Shown piece after piece: positions 1 to 4,901 of a DNA stretch of 5,431 bases (the stretch's first letter is position 1; every line of letters begins with the position of its first letter). The position numbers and the translations under genes are program-made. The DNA is from Alcanivorax sp. (GTDB lineage: Bacteria > Pseudomonadota > Gammaproteobacteria > Pseudomonadales > Alcanivoracaceae), in NCBI GenBank assembly GCA_007135015.1, contig SLJS01000116.1:1-5431 (forward strand), in the 5' to 3' direction. The notes under the pieces are model-generated. The model did not search any database. It had not been told where the DNA came from and saw only the letters and a list, made by a program, of their open reading frames with translations.

Positions 1-668
1 CCGTAGGGATGCCCGTCGCCGGGATGCTGTTCTTCATGTACATGACCATGCTGGTGTCGGTGCCCACGGGCGTGAAGGTATTCAACTGGGTGGCCACCAT
101 GTGGCGGGGCTCACTGAGCTTCGAGCTGCCCATGAAATGGTCCATCGCCTTTGTGCTGCTGTTCACCATCGGCGGCCTGTCGGGCGTACAGCTGGCGATT
201 GTGCCGCTGGACTTCCAGTACCATGACACCTACTTCGTGGTGGCGCACTTCCACTATGTGCTGGTCTCCGGCGCCATCTTCAGCATCTTCGCGGCTGTTT
301 ACTACTGGCTGCCCAAGTGGTGCGGCGTCATGTACGACCGCTTCTGGGGCGAGGTGCACTTCTGGAGCTCACTGATCTCGGTGAACCTGCTGTTCTTCCC
401 CATGCACTTCGTGGGGCTGGCGGGCATGCCGCGTCGCTACGCCGACTACGCCCTGCAGTTCGCCGACTATAACTGGTGGATCAGCATCGGCGCCTTCTGG
501 TTCGGCGTGACACAGCTGGTCTTCCTCTGGGTGGTCATCAAGGCGGCCATTCTCAAGAAGGGCGAGAAGGCCACCGACGAGGTATGGGAAAATCCCGAAG
601 GGCTGGAGTGGACCGTGCCTTCGCCGGCGCCGTTCCACACCTTCGAGACACCGCCGACGGTTCGCTGA
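1..668 (+). CDS. ctaD: Cytochrome c oxidase subunit I (aa3 type), C-terminal part, 5' end outside window
   Basis: This is the catalytic subunit of a haem-copper terminal oxidase in the inner membrane, which reduces O2 to water and pumps protons. The reading frame is already open at base 3 and ends with TGA at 666-668; the first ATG (9) is internal. Numbering from that Met, the A-family landmarks line up with the bovine protein without gaps: PTGVK with the K-channel lysine at residue 23 (bovine K319), HD at 72-73 (Mg site, bovine H368/D369), H80 (haem a3 ligand, H376), H82 (haem a ligand, H378) and the Arg pair 142-143 in GMPRRY (R438/R439, haem propionates). Several hydrophobic helices are present, followed by a charged C-terminal tail that ends in PPTVR. 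The CuB histidines and D-channel entrance must lie upstream of the window. ctaG follows after 24 bases. Identity is very secure from the seen motifs. Confidence 0.97.
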   Translation, partial: VGMPVAGMLFFMYMTMLVSVPTGVKVFNWVATMWRGSLSFELPMKWSIAFVLLFTIGGLSGVQLAIVPLDFQYHDTYFVVAHFHYVLVSGAIFSIFAAVYYWLPKWCGVMYDRFWGEVHFWSSLISVNLLFFPMHFVGLAGMPRRYADYALQFADYNWWISIGAFWFGVTQLVFLWVVIKAAILKKGEKATDEVWENPEGLEWTVPSPAPFHTFETPPTVR

Positions 669-692
669 TCCGCAATTGACGGAGGGCTGGTC

Positions 693-1271
693 ATGACAGC
701 GACAAACGATCTGCAGGCAAACAATCGCAGGCTGGTCCGCAAGTTGCTTGTGGGCGTGGTGTGCATGTTCGGTTTCGGCTTCGCGCTGGTGCCTCTCTAT
801 GATGTGATCTGCGACATCACCGGCCTCAACGGCCGGACGAATGACGTGGCCATCGTCGAGGCGCCGGAGGGGATGGAGGCGCAGACCGAGCGCACCGTGC
901 GTGTGACCTTTGTCACCCGGGGGAATCAGAACATCCCCTGGGAGTTCGAGCCCGAGAAGCGGATGATCGATGTGCACCCGGGGGAAATTGTCGCGGTGAA
1001 CTTCCGTGCGAAGAACACCACGAATGCTCCCATGGTCGGGCAGATGATTCCGTCGCTGGCACCGGGCCAGGCAGCCACTCACTTCAAGAAGACCCAGTGC
1101 TTCTGCTTTGACCAGCAGCCGCTGGCCGGGGGGGCGGAGGAGTCCATGCCCATGATCTTCTACCTGGATCCGGCGATCCCGGAGCATGTACGTGAAGTGA
1201 CGCTGTCCTACACGCTTTTCGATATCACGGATCGTGTCGACGATCCCGCTGCCGCGGTGGCCGCCCGCTAG
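693..1271 (+). CDS. ctaG: Cytochrome c oxidase assembly protein CtaG/Cox11 (CuB copper chaperone)
   Basis: Members of the Cox11/CtaG family are single-span inner-membrane proteins whose periplasmic domain delivers copper to the CuB site of subunit I. The 192-residue product has the usual family length. It shows a short basic N-terminus (RR and RK near residues 12-17), one membrane segment at about 18-36, the conserved PLYDVIC element with Cys40, and an immunoglobulin-like periplasmic domain. That domain contains the copper-binding CFCF motif (Cys136 and Cys138) followed by the family's MP-IFYLDP stretch (about 152-160). The ATG at 693 is supported by GGAGGG at 681-686, six bases upstream. It lies between ctaD and ctaE in the same direction with short gaps, so it is co-transcribed with its target. 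The small genes often seen next to ctaG in gammaproteobacteria (for example a DUF2970 gene) do not fit in the gaps here. Confidence 0.97.
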   Translation: MTATNDLQANNRRLVRKLLVGVVCMFGFGFALVPLYDVICDITGLNGRTNDVAIVEAPEGMEAQTERTVRVTFVTRGNQNIPWEFEPEKRMIDVHPGEIVAVNFRAKNTTNAPMVGQMIPSLAPGQAATHFKKTQCFCFDQQPLAGGAEESMPMIFYLDPAIPEHVREVTLSYTLFDITDRVDDPAAAVAAR

Positions 1272-1304
1272 GGTGCCCCAAACGGTTTCAAGGAGAACGC
1301 AGGC

Positions 1305-2186
1305 ATGGCAGAAAAAACAACCCAGTATTTTGTTCCGGACAGCAGCCCCTGGCCCCTCTGGGCCTCCGCGGGCCTGTTCCTGCTGGCCATGGGTATTGCC
1401 GGTTTCATCCAGCAGGCCACGGGCGTATCCGACTCGCAATGGGGTGGCCCCGTGCTCATCGCCGGCGCGCTGTGGATGATCGGCGTGTTGTTCATGTGGT
1501 GGCGTGACGCCACCCTGGAGAGCCTGCAGGGGCTGCACAGCGTCCAGATGGACAAGTCCTACCGTCAGGGGATGATCTGGTTCATCTTCTCGGAGGTAAT
1601 GTTCTTCGCCGCCTTCTTCGGTGCCCTGTTCTATGTGCGCTGGCTGGCGGTGCCCTGGCTTGGTGGTGCCGGCGACGGGGCCATGACCCATGAACTGCTG
1701 TGGCCGGATTTCCAGGCCATGTGGCCGCTGACACGCACTCCGGATGGCACCACGACCCAGTACATGGGCGCCTGGGGCCTGCCCGCGATCAACACGGCCA
1801 TCCTGATTACCAGCTCCGTGACGCTCACCATTGCCCACCATGCGCTGGTTGCCGGAGAGCGCGCCCGGGCCATCCTCTTCCACGGCGCGACCATCGCGCT
1901 GGGCGTGATCTTCATCGGCCTGCAGGCCTACGAGTATGTTCACGCCTACCGGGACCTGGGCCTGACCCTGGACGCGGGCATCTACGGCTCCCTGTTCTTT
2001 ATGCTCACCGGCTTCCACGGGGTGCACGTGACCATCGGCACCATCTTCCTGATCGTGCTGCTGCTGCGAATGATGAAGGGCCACTTCACCGCGGAGAACC
2101 ACTTCGCCTACGAGGCCGGTGCCTGGTACTGGCACTTCGTGGACGTGGTGTGGGTCTTCCTGTTCGTTGTGGTGTACTGGTTGTAG
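1305..2186 (+). CDS. ctaE: Cytochrome c oxidase subunit III
   Basis: This is the third core subunit of the aa3 oxidase, a seven-helix inner-membrane protein that stabilises subunit I and helps keep proton uptake efficient. The 293-residue length is normal for proteobacterial forms, which carry a loop insert absent from the shorter mitochondrial protein (here about residues 115-155). Seen motifs are WWRD at 65-68, SEVMFF at 96-101 with Glu97 (equivalent of bovine Glu90), GLQAYEY, the TGFHGVHV element and the C-terminal WYWHFVDVVW signature ending in VVVYWL. The ATG at 1305 is preceded by AAGGAG at 1290-1295 with a nine-base spacer. It follows ctaG after 33 bases and is the last gene of the unit: a strong terminator starts 59 bases after its TAG stop. 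Confidence 0.97.
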   Translation: MAEKTTQYFVPDSSPWPLWASAGLFLLAMGIAGFIQQATGVSDSQWGGPVLIAGALWMIGVLFMWWRDATLESLQGLHSVQMDKSYRQGMIWFIFSEVMFFAAFFGALFYVRWLAVPWLGGAGDGAMTHELLWPDFQAMWPLTRTPDGTTTQYMGAWGLPAINTAILITSSVTLTIAHHALVAGERARAILFHGATIALGVIFIGLQAYEYVHAYRDLGLTLDAGIYGSLFFMLTGFHGVHVTIGTIFLIVLLLRMMKGHFTAENHFAYEAGAWYWHFVDVVWVFLFVVVYWL

Positions 2187-2208
2187 GCCCGGGGGCGGCC
2201 CGCGCCGG

Positions 2209-2243
2209 CCGTCAGCGGTCAGTTGGCTGCCGTCAGTATTCGG
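2209..2243. repeat. Imperfect heptamers (CCGTCAG-like) before the terminator
   Basis: Read in steps of seven from 2209, the sequence is CCGTCAG, CGGTCAG, TTGGCTG, CCGTCAG, TATTCGG. Units 1 and 4 are identical and unit 2 differs by two bases, so this may be a decayed heptamer array on the opposite side of the terminator from the CCGACCA array. It is only five units long with two poor ones, so chance cannot be excluded. Confidence 0.35.
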
Positions 2244-2244
2244 G

Positions 2245-2273
2245 AAAAGGGTGCGCATCGCGCACCCTTTTTT
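2245..2273 (+). terminator. Intrinsic terminator of the ctaD-ctaG-ctaE unit, probably bidirectional
   Basis: There is a perfect 12-bp stem, 2245-2256 (AAAAGGGTGCGC) against 2260-2271, closed by the three-base loop ATC and with a T-run at 2268-2273. On the other strand the same stem is followed by four T residues (complement of 2245-2248), so it can also stop transcripts coming from the convergent lipoprotein gene. It lies 59 bases after the ctaE stop codon. Confidence 0.93.
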
Positions 2274-2362
2274 CCGACCACCGACCACCGACCACCGACC
2301 ACCGACCACCGACCACCGACCACCGACCACCGACCACCGACCACCGACCACCGACCACCGAC
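2274..2362. repeat. Tandem heptanucleotide array (CCGACCA)12.7
   Basis: Twelve perfect copies of CCGACCA occupy 2274-2357, and a further five bases (CCGAC) continue to 2362, where the sequence diverges. The first unit begins directly after the terminator T-run. The absence of any mismatch between units points to recent expansion or ongoing homogenisation by slippage. The unit length is not a multiple of three and gives no stop codon in any of the six frames, so it creates long false reading frames with periodic peptides (TDHRPPT on +, VGGRWSV on -). No real gene reads through it. Its strand-biased composition puts GG pairs only on the minus strand. It resembles in kind the short tandemly repeated heptamers described in cyanobacteria and other bacteria; function unknown. 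Confidence 0.98.
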
Positions 2363-2364
2363 GG

Positions 2365-2382
2365 CTGCGCCGTCAGGCGCAG
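2365..2382 (-). other. Short GC hairpin covering the stop codon of the ChaN-like gene
   Basis: CTGCGCC (2365-2371) and GGCGCAG (2376-2382) form a perfect 7-bp stem around a four-base loop that contains three bases of the lipoprotein gene's stop codon (2373-2375). On the minus strand it is followed by the heptamer array and not by a T-run, so it is not a standard intrinsic terminator. It could protect the 3' end of the mRNA or be incidental. Confidence 0.5.
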
Positions 2383-3293
2383 GGATCCGGTGGCGGGGTG
2401 GGGCGCGGTGTGGTGAAGCGCACCGCATCGAAAGGAAGCCGTTCCTCTCCCGTGCGGTACTCCTGCGGTTTTTCTTTTCCCGGCTCCACCGGAATCAGCG
2501 CGACCGTGAACACGGATTCCTCTCCTGCGCGCCGCAGATACCAGGGCACGCCATAGCCGTTGTGCTGATGGCCATTGCCGGCAATCAGCACGGCGCCGTC
2601 CCGGTTGGCGACTTCGCGAAGACGCATGGCCATGTGCCCGTCGCGCAATCGCTGGGCATCGCGCATGGCCTTCAGGATTTCATCGGAGAGCCCGTGACAG
2701 TGGGAGGCACGCAGTCGCGCAACAAGCCGTTTGTCCTGCTTCCCGGGCAGGGAGCGATCCAGTATCAGCTGCTCAAGTCTGTCCTGATCAAGTGACGCCA
2801 GCCCGCCTGCGCGCACCATTTCCCGCACTTCGGCGCGCGGCAGATTGGCATCGGCCAGGGTCAGTCCCCGCGAGAAGGCCACCCGGGCAATGGGCTGATA
2901 GATCTCCCAGTCCGGCCAGCCGCTTTCATTCCAGTCCAGCGCCTCGCCCAGCCCTGCCGGGTCGGGGCGCTCATCCTGCTGATAGCGCAGCAGGGCATGG
3001 CGCTGTTCCGTGCTGATCATCTCCATGGCTACCACCGGCTTGCGCCCGGCATCGGCCAGTGCCTCCTCCAGCAGCCGCGCGCGAATACGATGATGCTCCG
3101 GATGATCGTGGATTTCACCCAGCAGCACAAAGCGCGCCGCCTCCAGCTTCTCCACCAACGCCTCCTCGTCAATAAAGCGACGCTCTTCCGGCAGCCAGGT
3201 CCGCCCCGCAAGGTCGGACTCCGGCGTGGCGGAACAACCGCCCGGAAGCAGGGCGACAGCAGCAACGGTGGCAATGACCCGAACGAATTTCAT
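2373..3293 (-). CDS. ChaN-family (TIKI superfamily) putative haem-binding lipoprotein
   Basis: The 306-residue product matches the ChaN family (Cofac_haem_bdg_2, PF04187), whose studied member in Campylobacter jejuni is an iron-regulated haem-binding lipoprotein. The N-terminus is a lipoprotein signal (MKFVRVIATV, hydrophobic run, LLPGGC) with Cys20 as lipidation site; the Pro at -3 is unusual for a lipobox. Family blocks are GEIHDHPEHH at 59-68, the ALDWNESGWPDWEIYQP block at 118-134, NLPR at 150-153, SHCHGL at 197-202 followed by the RDGHMAMRL helix, and AGNGHQHNGYGVPWYL at 238-253. The His-rich GExH block and the late GNGH block are where this superfamily has its ligand or active-site residues. 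The signal peptide fixes the start at 3293, though no Shine-Dalgarno sequence precedes it. It converges on ctaE, with the terminator and heptamer array between. Family assignment is secure; haem as the ligand is inferred from family. Confidence 0.9.
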   Translation of the reverse strand: MKFVRVIATVAAVALLPGGCSATPESDLAGRTWLPEERRFIDEEALVEKLEAARFVLLGEIHDHPEHHRIRARLLEEALADAGRKPVVAMEMISTEQRHALLRYQQDERPDPAGLGEALDWNESGWPDWEIYQPIARVAFSRGLTLADANLPRAEVREMVRAGGLASLDQDRLEQLILDRSLPGKQDKRLVARLRASHCHGLSDEILKAMRDAQRLRDGHMAMRLREVANRDGAVLIAGNGHQHNGYGVPWYLRRAGEESVFTVALIPVEPGKEKPQEYRTGEERLPFDAVRFTTPRPTPPPDPCA

Positions 3294-3299
3294 GACGGG

Positions 3300-3308
3300 A
3301 TCATAGCA
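3300..3308 (-). promoter_or_regulatory. Extended -10 element for the ChaN-like gene, possible leaderless start
   Basis: On the minus strand 3308-3300 reads TGCTATGAT, an extended -10 (TGn plus TATGAT, five of six consensus bases). It ends six bases before the ATG at 3293, so transcription would begin at or next to the A of the start codon. No good -35 is seen at the matching distance, which extended -10 promoters do not need, and no ribosome binding site is present. Confidence 0.45.
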
Positions 3309-3324
3309 TCCCGATCAGCAGTAG

Positions 3325-3443
3325 CCCGGGTGAAGGCCGCAAGGCGTAACCCGGGAGCCTTCCAGAGCGCATCAGGGCTGAGGGGTGGGAATTGCGCACG
3401 CTGCCACCTGCCTTCCGGCCGCTTCGCGGCCCCGGGTTACGGG
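3325..3443. repeat. REP-like inverted pair (BIME-like) of GC-rich hairpins
   Basis: The left unit is a hairpin at 3325-3355: CCCGGGT pairs with ACCCGGG, an inner GCC/GGC stem follows, and the tip is the GNRA-type tetraloop GCAA. The right unit is GGCCGC-TTC-GCGGCC at 3417-3431 followed by CCCGGGTTAC at 3431-3440. That last block is the exact inverted copy of GTAACCCGGG at 3346-3355. Two head-to-head units of about 30 bases some 75 bases apart is the layout of REP/BIME elements, and the GTAGCCCGGGT core is of a kind I recognise from intergenic REPs of gammaproteobacteria. No transposase is in the window. Confidence 0.7.
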
Positions 3444-3568
3444 ATCTGTGTCAGCAGGCGTCTTCCAGAGGTTGCACGAGACTTTCCAGTGGTATGCCGA
3501 GCCCCGCGTGGAGGCGGCGAATCATTCCCGGCTTTTCCATGCGAAAGGACGCAGGATGCTGGCCCGGC

Positions 3569-3597
3569 TTGCCGTCGGCGCCGCTTCGCCCTATCTT
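3569..3597 (+). promoter_or_regulatory. Possible sigma70-type promoter of the AraC-family gene
   Basis: TTGCCG (3569-3574) and TATCTT (3592-3597) are separated by exactly 17 bases, each with four of six consensus matches, and would give a leader of about 25-30 bases before the ATG at 3631. Two weak boxes in a GC-rich intergenic region can arise by chance, and the site would lie inside the gene if translation starts at 3556. Confidence 0.3.
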
Positions 3598-3630
3598 GGC
3601 CAATCAACAAGAATAATACCGAGTGCATGC

Positions 3631-4662
3631 ATGGTGACGGAGCAGGACAGCGACTATATTCCGGGACTTGGTGTATCCCATTACATCAATGGTGCCGACG
3701 GAATGGGTGTTTCGGTGCGCAGCATCATCGCCCGGCTTGGCCTGGATATTGATCAGCTTACCGATCCGCTGCAGCGCATTCCGAAACAGGACTTTGAAAG
3801 CCTGCTGCTTGCCTGCCTGCTAGAAAGTGGTGATGACCTGCTCGGCTTCCATATCGGTAATCAGGTGCGCCTGGCCAGCTACAGCGTGCTCGTGAATCTG
3901 GTAATGGGGGCGCCGACAATAGGTGAAGCGATGGGGGTAATCCTTCGTTACCAGTCCCTTGTTGGCGGCAACTGCCACTTTTTTAAAGTCGAATCCGCGA
4001 GTGAGGATGTCCGGGCGGTTTTCCACACCCGCCACAAAGACCGTACCGTAGACCGTCACGTCACCGACAGCACCTTTTGCATGACGATAAAGGTGGTGCG
4101 GATGCTTCTCGGAAATGAAAGTGTTCGTCCCCTGAGGGTGGTTCTGCGGCACCGTTGCCCGACTGCCCGTATGCGTGAGGCCTATGAAGCTCATTTTGGC
4201 TGCCCAGTGGAGTATGGCGCCGAGCACCATGCCCTGCTGATCGGCAGGAAGGTACTGAAGACACCTGTAAATTTGTATGACATGGGGCAGAGGCATGCCG
4301 CCGAGGAGCAGGCTCGCCGGCAGCTGAGCCTCCAGCAGCGCGGGCGCGACTGGCTTGCAGAGGTCCGTCAGGAGCTCAGCGAAAGCCTGGAGCAGGGCGA
4401 GGCCCGTCGCGAACTGCTGGCGGCACGACTGAATATTTCTCCAAGCACTCTCGACCGGCGTTTGCGCCAGGCGGGTCTGAACTGGCAGCAACTTCTTGAC
4501 GGCGTCCGTTCACGGTTGGCGCGGGAGCTGATAGCCGAGCCGGATATGACCCTGCAGGCCATTGCCCTCAAGCTCGGTTTCAGTGACGCACGTGCCTTTC
4601 AGCGTCGTTTTCGGCACTGGACCGGCGTTTCACCCTCTGAGTATCGAAAACGGCACCTGTAG
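3631..4662 (+). CDS. AraC-family transcriptional regulator (arabinose_bd-type N-terminal domain)
   Basis: From the ATG at 3631 the product has 343 residues, the usual size for OruR-like AraC regulators. Residues about 25-215 resemble the arabinose_bd domain (PF12625), with the typical opening GVSVRSIIARLGLD and the DDLLGFHIGNQVRLASYSVL block that in relatives senses a ligand or mediates dimerisation. Residues 241-343 form the DNA-binding domain with two helix-turn-helix units: ELLAARLNISPSTLDRRL (about 261-278) and the AraC signature around LGFSDARAFQRRFRHWTG (about 315-332), then VSPSEYR. The start is uncertain: 3631 has only a weak GAG seven bases upstream, while an in-frame ATG at 3556 has AAAGGA six bases upstream and would add 25 residues (MLARL...) that look unlike the family. 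The target is unknown. The co-oriented exported phosphatase-like gene begins 239 bases after the stop and is a candidate. Confidence 0.92.
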   Translation: MVTEQDSDYIPGLGVSHYINGADGMGVSVRSIIARLGLDIDQLTDPLQRIPKQDFESLLLACLLESGDDLLGFHIGNQVRLASYSVLVNLVMGAPTIGEAMGVILRYQSLVGGNCHFFKVESASEDVRAVFHTRHKDRTVDRHVTDSTFCMTIKVVRMLLGNESVRPLRVVLRHRCPTARMREAYEAHFGCPVEYGAEHHALLIGRKVLKTPVNLYDMGQRHAAEEQARRQLSLQQRGRDWLAEVRQELSESLEQGEARRELLAARLNISPSTLDRRLRQAGLNWQQLLDGVRSRLARELIAEPDMTLQAIALKLGFSDARAFQRRFRHWTGVSPSEYRKRHL

Positions 4663-4674
4663 CATAGGCGTCAG

Positions 4675-4692
4675 CCGGGCTTCGGAAGCCGG
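4675..4692 (+). other. Hairpin after the AraC-family gene, weak terminator candidate
   Basis: CCGG(G)CTT pairs with AAGCCGG around a CGG loop, seven base pairs with one bulged G, starting 12 bases after the regulator's stop codon. The nearest T-run (4716-4721) lies over 20 bases downstream, so this is not a standard intrinsic terminator. Read-through into the gene at 4902 remains possible. Confidence 0.35.
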
Positions 4693-4868
4693 TTCCATCC
4701 CTGCGTCTGTGACCTCTTTTTCTGTGCCTCCCGATAGGGGCTAGGAAGTTATTACTACAAATGCCACAGGTTCCCGGTGAAATTGGTCATCCGGGTGAGC
4801 ATTGCTGCCGTCGCCGAACCCGTACATCGGCTCCAGACTTGACAGCTGATGCATGCGCGATGGACGCG

Positions 4869-4882
4869 CTTGATTACTCAAG
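4869..4882. promoter_or_regulatory. Operator-like palindrome CTTGA-TTAC-TCAAG
   Basis: This perfect 5-bp inverted repeat with a four-base spacer ends 19 bases before the ATG at 4902 and just before its ribosome binding site. It is not an FNR box, because the TTGA and TCAA half-sites are two bases too close. It could bind a dimeric regulator or form a small mRNA hairpin. The regulator is unknown. Confidence 0.3.
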
Positions 4883-4901
4883 ACAGTCGGGAGAACAAGA
4901 A

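Larger units (their letters stand above)
3294..3630. other. Intergenic region between divergent genes; REP-like pair, no convincing gene
   Basis: This 337-base stretch separates the divergent ChaN-like and AraC-like genes. It carries the REP-like hairpin pair in its left half and a possible promoter in its right half. Frames that are open here, including one that continues upstream in phase with the regulator to a GTG at 3385, give Arg/Pro/Ser-rich peptides without recognisable motifs. The nine bases CTTCCAGAG occur twice (3359-3367 and 3462-3470), which may be chance. Confidence 0.6.

Noticed and set aside
369..2351. A 660-codon open frame on the minus strand, antisense to the oxidase genes
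   Set aside because: It is the antisense shadow of GC-rich ctaD, ctaG and ctaE. The heptamer array, which has no stop in any frame, supplies its start, and the product is low-complexity His/Gly/Arg-rich sequence without a known domain.
2274..2362. CRISPR array
   Set aside because: Units are seven bases and directly abutting with no spacers, and no cas gene is present.
2223..2795. Plus-strand frame with TDHRPPT peptide repeats
   Set aside because: The peptide repeat is only the translation of the heptamer DNA; the rest is antisense to the well-supported ChaN-like gene, and a terminator lies at its start.
3385..3630. An 82-residue N-terminal extension of the AraC-family protein from a GTG at 3385
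   Set aside because: It begins in the REP-like region, has no fitting ribosome binding site and no family-like sequence, and would make the protein far longer than its relatives.
4839..4844. Perfect -35 hexamer TTGACA upstream of the exported protein gene
   Set aside because: At spacings of 15 to 18 bases the downstream sequence (ATGGACGCG region) offers no acceptable -10 box, so a promoter cannot be supported.
3624..4856. Shared TGCATGC at the regulator start (3624-3630) and before the downstream gene (4850-4856) as an autoregulatory operator
   Set aside because: A 7-base match with a palindromic core is expected by chance at this scale, and AraC sites are normally longer direct repeats.
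4761..4901. In-frame upstream start at 4761 for the gene at 4902
   Set aside because: The frame is open, but the 47 extra residues are Cys/Arg-rich, the putative AGGAAG site is 12 bases away, and the signal peptide would become internal.
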